From contig NZ_MOWM01000004.1 of assembly GCF_016082275.1 (NCBI RefSeq), forward strand, positions 62,001 through 126,000: 64,000 nt of DNA, given 5' to 3'. Position numbers and translations under genes: made by a program. Positions 1 through 11,111 of the stretch are shown piece by piece. Below the pieces are notes generated by a model. It had not been told where the DNA came from, made no database searches, and was given only the letters and a program-made list of their open reading frames with translations. The stretch comes from Variovorax sp. E3 (lineage in GTDB: Bacteria > Pseudomonadota > Gammaproteobacteria > Burkholderiales > Burkholderiaceae_C). Numbering within the stretch: the stretch's first letter is position 1; each line of letters begins with the position of its first letter.

Positions 1-2696
1 CAAGCGCGTCGGCCAGGTGGTGAGCAAGGACGAGTTGCTCTCCACGGTTTGGGCCGGCGTGGTGGTGGAAGAGGCCAGCGTGCGCGTGCAGATGTCGACG
101 CTGCGCAAGGCGTTGGGGGAACCGGAAGACGGTGACGACTGCACCGAATGGATTTCCAATGTGCCGTTGCGCGGTTACCGCTTCAATGGAACGGTGCGCC
201 GCGAATTGATCGACGCGTCGGGGGCGAGGGGATACCGGTCGCACCTCCCGAGCCGTTGCCGCCGGCCTTTGCGAAGTTGCCAGTGCGGCTCACGCGGCTG
301 GTCGGACGAGATGCCGACGTTCAGCGCGTGCTGAGCGCGCTGGAGGGCAGCCGCGTAGTCACCGTCGTCGGGCCAGGTGGTATCGGCAAGACACGTGCGG
401 CGATCCGCGCGGCGGAGTGCCTGCAGGCGCGGGACGCTACGCACACGGTCTTCATCGATCTCTCGCCACTGATCTCGCACGAGCACGTGCTGAGCACGAT
501 GGCTCGCTCGTTGGGCGCCGCACCCGACGCGCCCGATACCTTGCAGACTCTTCACCAACGGTTGACCGGCCGAGACGCACTGCTGCTGATCGATAACTGT
601 GAACATGTGGCGGAGGCCCTGGTGCCGCTAGTCACGCGCCTGCTCATGGCGTTGCCAAGGTGCGCGTGCTTGCCACCAGCCGGGAGGCGCTTCGTATGGA
701 GGGCGAGCATGTGCTACGGTTGTCGGCCCTTGCGGTGCCCGAGACCGAGAAGGTCACACTCGTCGAGGCGATGCGCTCGCCTGCCGTCGAATTGCTCGTG
801 GAGCGGGCGAAGGCGGCGGGCGCGCGAGCGCTCGAGGATTCGGACGGGGCCTTGCTGGCCAGGATCGTCCGGCAGGTCGACGGCATTCCTTTGGCCATCG
901 AGTTGGTTGCGGCGCGGTTGGGCGTGCAGTCGCTCGGCGATCTGGCATTCCGGCTCAACGACCACATGCGGCTTTACTCCGTTGGCAACGGCGCGATAGT
1001 CCCGCGGCACCGCACTTTGGCGGCTGCGCTGGACTGGAGCATTGCGCTGCTCAGCAACGCAGAGCTGCAGCTGTTGCGGGGGCTGTCGGTGTTTCGCGGC
1101 CGCTTCGACGTCGATTCCGCGTTGCGGGTTGCGGGGGAGGGCATGGACCCCGAGGAAGCTTTCGACGCGCTGATCTCACTGGCCAACAAATCGTTGTTGG
1201 CGTTCGACAACGAAGATCCCGTAGCGCCGTACCGCCTGCTCGATACGACGCGATGCTATGCCGCCGAACTGATGCTGCGGACCGGCGAAGGCCCCGCGCT
1301 GCGGCGCCGCCATGCGGCCGTCATGCGCGATCTCATGGGCGGCGCAACTGCCGCGCTGCGTGAACTCAGCGTGCATGCTTGGGCAGAGCGTTTTGCGCAT
1401 CGCTTGGACGATGTTCGCGCCGCGATCGATGCCTGCCTTGCCAACGAGGAAGATGCGGAGATGGCCGCGTCGCTCACGATCGCCTCCGCGCCACTGTGGT
1501 TCCATGTCTCGCAGATCGAGGAGTACCGCAGCCGTGTTTACGCGACGCTGGCTTGCGTGACGCAGGCGCGCGATCCCGATCCGGAAACGGTTCTCTGGCT
1601 GCATGTGGCGCTCGGCAACGCGCTGTTCCACACCAAGGGGCCGGTTTCGGAGACCAGCGCCGTGTGTGAACGGGCATTCGCCGGGGCGCGCGTGACCGGG
1701 CGGAATGCGCTGGAACTCCAGGCCCTGTGGGGCATGTGCACGATGCTCGTGGGCCGTGGAGACTATGCAGCCGCGTTGCGCCATTCTCAAATGCTCACAG
1801 ACGCAACGCGGTCGTCACCGGACCCGGCAGCGCTCAACCTTTCGCACCGCATGGCTGGACTGGCCCACCACTTCAGCGGTAACTTCGCGGTGGCGAGAGC
1901 CAATGCCGAGGATTCGATGCGCATTGGCGATGGCGCGCGACGCACGCGCAACAATACCTTCCAGATCGATGCGACGGTGGCCTCGACCAGCATCCTCGCT
2001 CGAACGCTCTGGATCCAGGGCGACGCAGCGAAGGCTCTGGAAACCGCCACCCTCGCAGTCGCGCACGCCGATGCCGGCGGCAATGCGATGTCGCTGTGTT
2101 TTGCGCTGTTCGGCGCATGCCCGGTCGCGTTGTGGGCCGAAGAGTTCGAACTGGCGCGGCAATGGGTCCAGCTGATGCTCGACGAGGCGCAGCGCAGAGG
2201 GCTGGTTTACTGGCACCAGTGGGCGCAGTGCTTTGCGCTGGGCCTGCAGGTCGGCACCAGGGACGGGGACGAACGGCGCCGGTACCTGCGGCAAGTGGCC
2301 GCGCAACTGCCGACCTTCGACGCCCCGCGCAAGGAACTGCTCGTGACCTTCTGTGCCGACTGGTTCGATGCAGCGTCTGTCGATCGGGTCCGCGGCGGCC
2401 ACCGTCATTGGAGCGTGCCGGAGGTCTGGCGTGCCGCCGGCCGCTGCAACGAACGGCGCGGCCGGCTCGACGAGGCCGAACGCTGCTACCTGAAGGCGCT
2501 GGCCGTGTCGCGGCAGCAGGGCGCGGGAAGCTGGGAATTTCGTGCGGCCACCAGCCTTGCGACGATGTGGAGCGGGCTCGGCCGCGGATCGCAATCGCTC
2601 AGCCTGCTTGACGAAGTCTGCGAGCGCTCGACAGATTGCAATGGCCCCGGGCTCACACGTGCCCGCGCGTTGCGCGACGCGCTGCGCGGACATTGA
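1..2696 (+). CDS. Winged-helix regulator with NB-ARC-type ATPase domain (5' partial, two frame breaks)
   Basis: The 5' end lies outside the window. The first ~70 codons give an OmpR/CadC-type winged-helix DNA-binding domain (VSKDELLSTVW, then VPLRGYRF). After it comes a signal-transduction ATPase: Walker A GPGGIGKT near 370-394, Walker B LLLIDNCEH near 583-606, and a long helical repeat-like C-terminus. This is the layout of LuxR/AfsR-like ATP-dependent regulators. The frame changes near 230 and near 655. At the second site one extra C gives ALPKVRVLATSREAL, the expected continuation of the ATPase core, so a missing base is likelier than decay. The target genes are not evident. The convergent LysR gene begins 17 bases downstream of the stop. 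Confidence 0.75.
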
Positions 2697-2712
2697 CCCT
2701 TTCGGGTTTGCT

Positions 2713-3602
2713 CTAGGCCAGTCGCGCCAATTCCGCGGCGAGGAACTCGATGAAGAGCCGTGCACGCACCGGCGCCTGGCGCCCGAAGCCGTGCAGGGCC
2801 GACACCGCCACGAGTGGCAGCGGCTGCTGCGGCAGCACGCACACAAGGCGGCCCGCATCGATGTCGGCCTGCACGAACAGCCGCAGGACCTGGATGACGC
2901 CGAGATCGCCGAGCGCCGCAATGCGCAGCGCCACGCTGTTGTCGGTGTCGAACACGCCGCTTTCAGGGTTCAGCACGGCGCCGTTGGCGAAACGGATGGG
3001 GAAGGGCTTGCCGCCCAGCATGTAGCGCACATGCGCGTGGGCGCGCAGTGCGTCGATCGAATCGGGCGTGCCGCGACGCGTCAAGTAGGCGGGCGAGGCC
3101 ACCAGCACCAGCGGCAGTTCGGCCAAGTGCCGCGCGCTAAGGTCCGAGTCTGCGGCCTGGCCCGCCCGGATGGCGATGTCATAGCCCTCGCGGATCAGGT
3201 CGACGTGACGATCGGCGAGGCTCATCTCCAGTTTCAGCCCGGGATGCAATGGCAGGAAGCGGCCGACCACCGGCTCCAGCAGGATGCGCCCGAGGTCGCC
3301 GGGCGCGGTGACGCGCAGCATGCCCTGCGCGGTGGCGGCGGGCTGCACCACGTCGCTCGCCTCGTCGAGGGCGCGCAGCAGCGGCGCAATGCGCGCGTAG
3401 TAGGCCGCGCCCTCCTGCGTGAGCGACAGCACCCGCGCGAGCGCTGGAACAACCTTACGCCGAAGCGTTGTTCCAGCCGCGCGACGCTCTTGGATACCGC
3501 GGACGGCGAAGTGCCGAGCGCGCGCGCCGCGCCGCTGAAAGAACCGGCCTCGACGGCGCTGGAAAAGGCAATCAGACCGGGCGCATGGTCGAGCGCATTC
3601 AT
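2713..3602 (-). CDS. LysR-family transcriptional regulator (one frame break)
   Basis: The N-terminus starting at 3602 (MNALDHAPGLIAFSSAVEAG) is a classical LysR helix-turn-helix (GTSPSAVSKSVARLEQRFG). From about 3440 the reading continues in another frame with LSLTQEGAAYYARIAPLL and a full periplasmic-binding-like effector domain ending LFIEFLAAELARLA. Restoring one A in the run encoding FQRSTRVLSLT rejoins the two parts into a protein of about 297 residues, normal for the family. It is divergent from the SDR gene at 3706, with about 100 bases between, so the SDR is its probable target (inference). Confidence 0.85.
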
Positions 3603-3705
3603 TGAGGACTCCTGGGCACAAGTGTTTCCATTCTTGCCTACTACCCGGTCACGCGCCGCGTCCCTAAATTGAAGTTTCCTCAACCAATCCATCAAGGAAG
3701 ACTTC

Positions 3706-4455
3706 GTGAAACGACTCTCAGGCAAAGTGGCAGTAGTCACAGGCGGCAACAGCGGTATCGGTCTCGCGTGCGTGCAGGCATTCGCGCAAGAGGGGGCCCG
3801 CGTGGTGCTCGTGGGCAAGCGCCAGGAAGCGGTCGACGCCGCGCTCGCCGAGTTCGGGCCAGACGTGATGGGCTTTGTCGGCGACGTGTCCGACCTTGCG
3901 ATGCACGATCGCCTGCTGGCCGAAGTAAAGGCGCGTTTCGGCGCCATCGATATCTACATGGCGAACGCGGGGACGGCGATTCTGGAGCCGTCCGCCGCGG
4001 TCTCGGTCGAGACGTACGAACAGCAGTTCGCAATCAACACGCGCGCCGTGTTCTTCGGTGTGACCAAGGCCTTGCCGTTCATGCGGGACGGCGGTTCGGT
4101 GATTCTCACGAGCTCGATGGCCACCGACAAAGTGATCGACGACCACGCCGTCTACGCAGGCACCAAGGCGGCCATCGAGGCCTTCGCTCGCGCCTGGGCG
4201 CTCGAAGTCAAGGCGCGGCGCATTCGCGTGAACGTGCTGAGCCCGGGACCGGTCGACACGCCGATCCTCGCGAAACTGGGCATCTCTGAAGCGGCGCGGC
4301 CTGAGTTCGACAAGAGCATGGCCGCTGCGATCCCGCTGGGCCGACTGGGCCTTCCGGGCGACCTGGCGCGTGCGGCGTTGTTCCTCGCAAGCGATGAAAG
4401 CGTCTTCGTCACCGGCGTCAACCTGAAGGTCGACGGCGGTATGGCGCTGACCTGA
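3706..4455 (+). CDS. SDR-family oxidoreductase
   Basis: A 249-residue classical short-chain dehydrogenase/reductase. The NAD(P)-binding motif TGGNSGIG is at residues 12-19, NAG near 86, the catalytic Ser lies in LTSSMA, and YAGTK provides the Tyr/Lys pair near 146-150. SPGPVDTPI and the C-terminal FVTGVNLKVDGGMALT are typical of the family. The start is GTG at 3706, preceded by a purine-rich AAGGAAG. The LysR regulator is transcribed divergently. The substrate cannot be told from sequence. Confidence 0.92.
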   Translation: MKRLSGKVAVVTGGNSGIGLACVQAFAQEGARVVLVGKRQEAVDAALAEFGPDVMGFVGDVSDLAMHDRLLAEVKARFGAIDIYMANAGTAILEPSAAVSVETYEQQFAINTRAVFFGVTKALPFMRDGGSVILTSSMATDKVIDDHAVYAGTKAAIEAFARAWALEVKARRIRVNVLSPGPVDTPILAKLGISEAARPEFDKSMAAAIPLGRLGLPGDLARAALFLASDESVFVTGVNLKVDGGMALT

Positions 4456-4490
4456 AGAACAGCATGTAGGGGGGCGTGTGCTGTCTTCTC
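4454..4490. terminator. Possible bidirectional terminator hairpin
   Basis: GAAGA-ACAGCA and TGCTGT-CTTC flank a G-rich loop between the convergent SDR and SnoaL-like genes, overlapping both ends. The stem is imperfect and there is no strong U tract. Confidence 0.3.
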
Positions 4491-4916
4491 AAGCCGGCGC
4501 CGCCGCACGCGGAGGGAGAAATCCCTTCGCATTGGCGAGATCGGGCCACGGCATCACCGTCTCGCCGCACACCAGCCACTTGCCGCCGGTGCGCCGCAGC
4601 CGCAGTTCGTAGAGCTCCGGATCGGCCTGGTCGCTCATGCGCCGGAAGAGGATGGCAGTCGCGTCGTCTCCTTGCTCTTCGATGTGCAGGATGCGTTTCT
4701 CGGTGGACAGCGGTTTCTCGCCGGCGTCACGCCGGCTCTTGAACTCGGCCATCATCTCGGGCTTCGAAAAGCGTGCGACCAACCCTTGCGGCGTGAGCAC
4801 CAGGAAGCCGAGATCTTCGGTGTAAAGCGCTTCCATTTCATCCATCCGGTAGTGCTCCCGGTGTCGGCGAGCAGCTCGATGAAGGCGACGATTTCCGGGT
4901 TTTGGGACTGAGGCAT
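4489..4916 (-). CDS. SnoaL-like/NTF2-fold protein (one frame break)
   Basis: The start at 4916 gives MPQSQNPEIVAFIELLADTG. From about 4858 the protein continues in a second frame as EHYRMDEMEALYTEDLGFL and ends PWPDLANAKGFLPP. Adding one base to the G run joins them into a protein of about 142 residues. The size, the N-terminal helix followed by YTEDL, and the closing LYELRLRRTGGKWLVCGE fit the DUF4440/SnoaL-like fold, a polyketide-cyclase-type or ligand-binding cone. Its function is unknown. It is convergent with the SDR gene. Confidence 0.65.
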
Positions 4917-5161
4917 GGGGGTGGTCCTTGCTGAAAGTTCGAGGGCATGTGCCCGTCCAGAGCATTGCGCCAATCCGATGAGGCTGCCAGTTCCATTGGC
5001 GTTGCGTGCGCCTCTTCCTTTCTTCCGATGCCCGGCGCAGCAACGTGCAATTGGTGTCGTTCGGTCAACACCGTGAGCCCTCCTGCGGGCCTATTGCGGT
5101 AAGCCGTCCATTCCTAACATCACGCTGAGCTTTCGTTTCATCCACCAACTGGGAACTGTCC

Positions 5162-6391
5162 ATGCGTCTTCCTCTTATCGCCATTGCCTGCCTGCTCGGC
5201 GCCTCGTCTGGCGCCTTCGCGGCGGATGTCAAATCCATCTCTCGCCTCGCGGCCGGACCCGGAGACGTCATCTTCGTTGCCGACTGGAAGGCTGCGCGCG
5301 TCCATGCCATCACACTGCCTCCCGCGCCGCAGGCGCCGGCAGGCGCGGTGTTCAACATCCTCGACCTTGAGCAACTGTTGTCCAGCCAAATCGGCGGCGC
5401 CAGGGTCACCGTCGAGGACATGGTCGTGCGCCCCGGCACGGCGCAGGTGTACGTCGCGGTCAGCTACGGCGCCGCGAAGACGCCCGCGCTCTTCGCCGTG
5501 ACCAGCGACAGGAAGGTCCGCCGCGTCGACCTGAAGGCCGCGGCGTCGACCTCGGTCGCGCTGCGCGAGGCACCCACCACGGACTACAAGTTCTGGAAGG
5601 AAACGCCCGAGCGAAGCTTCACGGTCACGGACATGAAGTGGCGCGAAGGTGAGCTGTTCGTCGCCGGGCTTTCCAATCAGGATTTCGCCTCGACCCTGCG
5701 GCGGGTGAAGTACCCGTTCGGATCGCAGCAGGCGGTCACGTCGGTCGAGATCTACCATGCGGGCCACAACCTGATCGAGACTCGCGCGCCCATCCGGGCG
5801 ATGAGCTTCGCGAGTTGGGGCGGAAAGCCTTACCTGGTGGCCGCCTACACGTGCACGCCACTGGTCACGATCCCGCTCGACGAACTCAAGGACGGCGCGC
5901 ATATTCGCGGCAAGACTGTCGCGGAACTCGGCTACGGCAATACGCCCGCCGACATGATCTCCTACAGCACGACCGCGCAGGGCAAGACCGAGGATTTCCT
6001 GCTGCTGGTGAACTTCGACCGGGCGTCGAACATCATTCCGGTCTCGCAACTCGAAGCCGCGGGCGCTCGCCCAGGCATCGAGACGCAGGTGCCGTTCGGT
6101 CAACTCGCAGGCGTGGAAGTGACGCCAGCTCCACTGGCCGGCACGCTGCGGGTCGACAATCTCGACGACAAATCGTTCGTCATGGTGCGCCGGCGGCTGG
6201 AGAAGGACGCGCTGCAGCTCGTCTCCATCGGCAAGGACCTGAGCTTCCGGCTGACCGACCACGTCTCCGAGTACGCCTTCTCTGAGTACAGCTTCAAGGG
6301 AAATACTTTCCAGCTGCAGAACATCAAGCCCAGGCAGGACGTGCTGCTGAAGGACGAAGGTTTTCCCGATCTCATCAAGGCATCGGAGTAA
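5162..6391 (+). CDS. Secreted protein of unknown function, beta-propeller-like
   Basis: A 409-residue protein with a clean signal peptide (MRLPLIAIACLLGASSGAFA, cleavage before ADV). The mature part is rich in short beta-strand-like segments ending in D/G turns (DVIFVADWKAARVHAI, AQVYVAVSYG, GELFVAGLSNQ), which suggests a propeller. No catalytic motif is recognised. It is followed 3 bases later by a second secreted protein, so the two are almost certainly co-transcribed and probably act together in the periplasm or outside the cell. Confidence 0.7.
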   Translation: MRLPLIAIACLLGASSGAFAADVKSISRLAAGPGDVIFVADWKAARVHAITLPPAPQAPAGAVFNILDLEQLLSSQIGGARVTVEDMVVRPGTAQVYVAVSYGAAKTPALFAVTSDRKVRRVDLKAAASTSVALREAPTTDYKFWKETPERSFTVTDMKWREGELFVAGLSNQDFASTLRRVKYPFGSQQAVTSVEIYHAGHNLIETRAPIRAMSFASWGGKPYLVAAYTCTPLVTIPLDELKDGAHIRGKTVAELGYGNTPADMISYSTTAQGKTEDFLLLVNFDRASNIIPVSQLEAAGARPGIETQVPFGQLAGVEVTPAPLAGTLRVDNLDDKSFVMVRRRLEKDALQLVSIGKDLSFRLTDHVSEYAFSEYSFKGNTFQLQNIKPRQDVLLKDEGFPDLIKASE

Positions 6392-6394
6392 GCC

Positions 6395-7194
6395 ATGCGC
6401 GGGCCTCGATGGCTTGGCGCCGCGGTGCTTGCGATGGCGGCAGGAGCTTCGCATGCCGGGCAACCGGCGCCGCGGGTCGTACTGGTGCAGCCTTCGTCGC
6501 CCGAAATCCCGGCCAACCTGCTTCGCATCTCCATCGAATTCGCAGCGCCCGTCGAAGGGCCCGTGCTTGCGCGAATCGCGTTGGCGCGCGCGGCGGAACG
6601 CCGGTGGAGGCACCGTTTCTCCAGCAAGAGCTCTGGTCACCAGACGCAAAGATCCTGACGATCCTGATGCATCCTGGACGCGTCAAGACGGGCTTGAATG
6701 CACGCGAGCAACTCGGCCCGATCCTGGAGGCGGGCGGCGACGTGGCGCTCACGTTCGATGGACATCCCGTCAAGCATTGGACCGTAGGGCCCGTGGATGC
6801 GAGCGGGCCGGTCGCTTCGGCATGGCAGCTGTTGCCTGTGCGTGCCGCTTCAAGGCAGCCGCTGGTTGTCTTGCTGGACGGACCTGTCGATGGCAGGGAT
6901 GTCGGCTACCTGGCGGTCGTGGATGCAAGCAATGGCCTCGTCCAGGGACGCGCTCGGCTGACGAACGGCGAGAGCACATGGACATTCACGCCGAATGCCC
7001 CTTGGCGGGCCGGTGACTACAGGCTCGTGGTTCGGGGCACCCTGGAAGACCCTGCCGGTAACCGGCTGGGCGGCCACTTCGAGACCTCGATCGCCGCGCC
7101 CGCGGGTCCGGCAATCGATGCCGTCGTCCCGTTCTCGATCTTCCCTGCGGCAGGGCCAGGCATCGTCAAGAGCGCTGGGATGCAAGCCCGGTAG
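6395..7194 (+). CDS. Secreted protein with a bacterial Ig-like (Big_5/SbsA-like) domain (one frame break)
   Basis: It begins 3 bases after the previous gene with signal peptide MRGPRWLGAAVLAMAAGASHA. The first ~65 residues read in one frame and the rest in another from about 6590 (TPVEAPFLQQELWSPDAKIL). The C-terminal part has the pattern of Big_5/SbsA Ig-like domains: WTFTPNAPWRAGDYRLVV, then LEDPAGNRLG. One missing base explains the break. The role is unknown, probably as a partner of the preceding secreted protein. Confidence 0.6.
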
Positions 7195-7308
7195 CGGCGG
7201 ACCATCTCCACCCGCGGTATTCGTCGTTGGTGTATCTTGCGCCGGGACCGACAGCGCTCGCCTGCGGCGGCGCGCTGCCGGATCGGTTTTCCCCCAAATA
7301 CAGCATCG

Positions 7309-8322
7309 ATGCAATACAACCCCGCGCTGGACGGTATCCGTGCGCTCTCTGTTCTCGCCGTCGTCATGTTCCATTGCGAGGTTCCGGCCGCAAGGGGGGG
7401 CTTTATCGGCGTGGACGTCTTCTTCGTTCTCTCGGGCTACCTGATCACCTCGCTGCTTGAGGCGGAATACCGCGGAGGCGGCATAGGGGTTGGCCGCTTC
7501 TATGCCCGGCGTGCATGGCGCCTCTATCCGAGCCTGTTGCTCATGCTCGCTGCCTACGCCGTGCTCGCCCCCTGGCTATGGCCGACGGAAAAGCCATGGT
7601 TGTCTGTCGCCCTGGCCGCGCTGTATGTCTACGACTATGCACTGGCCTTTTGGCACTTGCAGTTCACCGTGGGCCACACCTGGTCGCTTGGCGTGGAGGA
7701 GAAGTTCTATCTCTTGTGGCCCTTGCTGCTTCCGCTGCTGTTGCGGTCACGGCGGCCGATCGGCTGGCTGTTGATCGCGTTTCTTGCCGTGACGCTCTGG
7801 CGGTACTTCGTTGCAGTGGCATGGAGTTGGCCGCAGGCCTACTTTGCCTTCGATACGCACGTGAGCGGAATACTCCTGGGAGCGATTGCGGCGCTGACGC
7901 GCCTCAAGGTGTCACGGGTCACGCTCGCAATCGCATGGGTCGCTTTGGCGATCGCCGCCACATTGCCATCGTTGCCGACAACGGACCAGGTCTCCGCCGT
8001 CACCGTGCGCATCACGCTGGCAGAACTGTCGGCGTTCGTGCTCGTGCGCTACGCCTCGGCGCATGGACACCAAGGAGTCCTGGCTTCGCGACCGATCGCG
8101 TACATCGGCAAGCTCTCCTATGGCATCTACCTGTGGCACTTTCCTGCCGCCCTGGTGCTTCGTGACGGGCATCCGTGGTGGGTCACCTTGATCGCGACGA
8201 CGGGCTTTTCGTTCTCGATGGCTGCGATTTGCCTCCACTTCGTCGATATGCCGATCAGGCGGTGGCGCGAGGAAACCAGGGCGGCGCCTGCCGTGCGTAC
8301 GGCGAGTCGCTCCAGGCTTTAG
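7309..8322 (+). CDS. Acyltransferase family 3 (OafA/YrhL-like) integral membrane protein
   Basis: A 337-residue multi-spanning membrane protein starting MQYNPALDGIRALSVLAVVM, with the conserved FHC histidine and GFIGVDVFFVLSGYLIT of acyltransferase family 3. GHTWSLGVEEKFYLLWPL and SYGIYLWHFP are further hallmarks. Members transfer acetyl or other acyl groups from the cytoplasm to O-antigen, exopolysaccharide or peptidoglycan. ATG at 7309 is the start that gives the canonical N-terminus. No polysaccharide genes lie nearby, so the acceptor is unknown. Confidence 0.9.
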   Translation: MQYNPALDGIRALSVLAVVMFHCEVPAARGGFIGVDVFFVLSGYLITSLLEAEYRGGGIGVGRFYARRAWRLYPSLLLMLAAYAVLAPWLWPTEKPWLSVALAALYVYDYALAFWHLQFTVGHTWSLGVEEKFYLLWPLLLPLLLRSRRPIGWLLIAFLAVTLWRYFVAVAWSWPQAYFAFDTHVSGILLGAIAALTRLKVSRVTLAIAWVALAIAATLPSLPTTDQVSAVTVRITLAELSAFVLVRYASAHGHQGVLASRPIAYIGKLSYGIYLWHFPAALVLRDGHPWWVTLIATTGFSFSMAAICLHFVDMPIRRWREETRAAPAVRTASRSRL

Positions 8323-8544
8323 CGATCCGCTAGCTTGAAAACAAAAAAAGAAGGCGTCTAGCGAAGCGCGATGTCGCACGCGGCAAGCGTTGTGCCATCG
8401 CGTCGTGAGTTTTCATTTCATGTAGCCGTCACGCATCGTCTCTGCGATGGTTTGCGATCACCCCTTTGTGCTGCTTTTTCGGACAGCCATGATCGCCCTC
8501 ATCGCGGCCGCCATCCTCGTCAGCGCTCGGGCGAGTGTGCTGGG

Positions 8545-10069
8545 TCAGACTGGCAGGACCGCAGGAGAGCCAAGTGCCGGATCGTCCTTCCTGGAGTCGA
8601 GCACCTTCTGCAGATGCAGCCCTAACGCCGTGGCCACGCCTGCGCCGTACGCCGCGTCGGCGGCGTGGCAGTTGCGGATGTGACGGGATTTGATGAACTC
8701 CGGCGCATCTCCCAGCGAGCGGGCGGTGTTGCCGAACAAAACGTCCTGCTGCGCCGACGTCATCAAGCGGAAAAGTTTTCCGGGCTGTTCGAAGTAGTTG
8801 TTGTCGTCCGCATCGAAGCGCCAGAAATCGGCATTGCCACCGATCCGAAGCGGCGGCTCGCGAAACTCGGGTTGCTGCTGCCATTGGCCGAAGCTGTTGG
8901 GCTCGTAGTGCAATGTGCCACCGTAATTGCCGTCCATTCGGCCCTGGCCGTCGCGGTGATTGCTATGCACCGGGCAGCGCGGGGCGTGACGGGTATCTGG
9001 TGGTAGTTAACCCCCAGGCGATGACGCTGCGCGTCGGCGTAGTTGAACAGGCGCGCTTGCAGCATCTTGTCGGGACTGGCTCCGATACCGGGCACCAGGT
9101 TGCTGGGTGCAAAGGCACTCTGCTCTACGTCCTGAAAGAAGTTCTCGGGGTTGCGGTTGAGTTCGAACTCGCCGACTTCGATCAGGGGATAGTCGCTCTT
9201 GTACCAAACCTTGGTCAGATCGAATGGATGCAGGTGGTATCCGTCGGCTTCCAGTTCGGGCATGACCTGCATGTACATCGTCCACTTGGGAAAGTCGCTG
9301 CGGGCGATGGCCTCGTACAGGTCGCGCTGGTGGCTTTCGCGGTCTTGGCCAACCCGCTGCGCCGCCTCATCGTCGGTCAGATTTCTGATGCCCTGTTGGG
9401 TCTTGAAGTGCAACTTGACCCAGAAGCGCTCGTTGCGCGCGTTGATGAAACTGTAGGTGTGCGAACCGAAGCCGTGCATGTGCCGGTAGCTGGCCGGGAT
9501 GCCGCGATCGCTCATGACGATAGTGACTTGGTGCAGCGCCTCGGGTAGCAGTGTCCAGAAGTCCCAGTTGTGGGTGGGCGAACGCAGGTTGGTCCTTGGA
9601 TCGCGTTTCACCGCCTTGTTGAGATCGGGGAACTTGCGCGGGTCGCGCAGGAAGAACACGGGCGTGTTGTTGCCCACCAGGTCCCAGTTGCCTTCCTCTG
9701 TGTAGAACTTGAGCGCGAAGCCGCGGATGTCGCGCTCGGCGTCGGCAGCTCCGCGTTCGCCGGCCACGGTGGTGAAGCGGGCAAACATCTCGGTTTTCTT
9801 GCCGACCTGTTCGAAGATCCTGGCGCGCGTGTACTTCGTGATGTCCTTCGTCACCGTGAAGGTGCCGAAGCGCCTGAACCCTTGGCGTGCATGCGGCGCT
9901 CGGGAACCACTTCGCGCACGAACTGGGCGAGCTTCTCATTCAGCCAGACGTCCTGTGCCAGCAGCGGTCCACGGGGTCCGGCGGTCAGGCTGTCCTGATT
10001 GTTTGCAACCGGCGCGCCGAAGGCGGTTGTCAGGTGTGTCACGGGGCATTTATTGGAGTCGTCTTTCAT
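8545..10069 (-). CDS. katA: Monofunctional haem catalase KatA (two frame breaks)
   Basis: The start at 10069 gives [21 protein letters not shown] and then MHAKGSGA with the distal catalytic His. The centre reads [29 protein letters not shown] (catalytic Asn) and the haem-ligand segment [14 protein letters not shown]. The end continues [14 protein letters not shown] sequence to [10 protein letters not shown]. It is a small-subunit catalase of about 507 residues. The frame breaks near 9870 and near 8975, and each is repaired by one base (giving GAFGTFTVT and PVNAPRCPVH). It destroys hydrogen peroxide in the cytoplasm. No OxyR-type regulator is adjacent. Confidence 0.9.
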
Positions 10070-10196
10070 GGGGGTCCTCCTGTGGTTTCAGCAGTCTGCG
10101 TCGGGTATGTGTGGTTGCAAGCCAGAACGTGACGGTCGACGTGACGGGCGCGGCGATCCGGCCGGCGCTGGCTATGTCGCCAGGGCGAGGCTTGGC

Positions 10197-10616
10197 CTAC
10201 TTCTGGCCGGCGTAGTTCTCGCCGTAGTTCGGGATTTGTCCAGCCATGTTGGCCGCCGCCGTGTCTCTGCGTTTCGCACTTCGCTCCGCGCGGCGCTGAT
10301 CTACAGGCGCCTTCACAACTGCGGGTGGCCTGGGGTCGCCTTCCGCGGAGCGGAAAGACTTCGTCGCTGAGCTGCCTTCAGACTTGCGTGCTTGGCGAGA
10401 CTTTTCCCGTTCATCGCGGGACACCTTTGCTTTGGCTGCTGGAATCGGATCACCTTCGCCGGGTTTGAACATCCGGGCTGCGTCCGCGCCCTGCGCATGG
10501 CGCTCGGCCCTTGCACGGGCCTTTTCGTCTTGTGAGACCGTTTGCGCAAGGACGGTCGAAGGCTGAATCAGGCACGCAATGGTGCTGACAATGAGTGTGA
10601 TGGCAATTCGTTGCAT
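10197..10616 (-). CDS. Small secreted charged repeat-motif protein
   Basis: A 139-residue protein with a signal peptide ending VLAQT. The mature part is rich in Lys, Arg, Glu and Ala and carries two related motifs, FKPGEGDPIP and FRSAEGDPRPP, each after a short basic stretch, ending IPNYGENYAGQK. The ATG at 10616 is preceded by GGAG eight bases upstream; a longer open frame upstream lacks a signal peptide and was not used. I do not recognise a family. It lies downstream of katA's promoter end on the same strand, but about 130 bases separate it from katA's start, so they are probably separate units. Confidence 0.55.
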   Translation of the reverse strand: MQRIAITLIVSTIACLIQPSTVLAQTVSQDEKARARAERHAQGADAARMFKPGEGDPIPAAKAKVSRDEREKSRQARKSEGSSATKSFRSAEGDPRPPAVVKAPVDQRRAERSAKRRDTAAANMAGQIPNYGENYAGQK

Positions 10617-11111
10617 AGCGACTCCAAAGAAAAGAGGGGGCATACCGCGCCAAACCTGGAACAGGATGCGCAGCGTCGATCTTTGACGCGATGCCTGCGA
10701 TGTACCACTGCCCTGAAGAGTAGCTGCGGCTCTTCCAAACGGGCGAAGGCAAACCACGTTCTGTTCCAACTTGCCGGCATCGAGCACGGCGTGACGACGC
10801 CCGAGCGCGCGTTTGTGTTGGCTGCGCAGCAGCATGTCTATCCGTTTGGGGGGATGAGCGATTGGTGAGCAATGCACAACACCATGGAGCCTCCGACATG
10901 CCTATCGGCTGCGGATCCTGGCACCTAGGATTGCGCGGGCCTTCGCGTTCCTGAGGCAAGCATCCGGACCTCGAGGGCGCGCGACTTTTCAATTTCATGC
11001 ACCACTCAAGGACGGACAGCTTCGTATGACTTTTTCAGTGACTACTGTGACCAGCGAACACCAAAAGACCGAGCGGACATGCGAGCTTGGCGTTGGCGAG
11101 GGGAAATCATC
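10617..11111. other. Intergenic region, no gene seen
   Basis: About 495 bases between two divergent genes. Short open frames on both strands have no ribosome-binding site or recognisable product. It must hold the promoters of both neighbours, but no convincing -35/-10 pair stands out. Confidence 0.4.
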
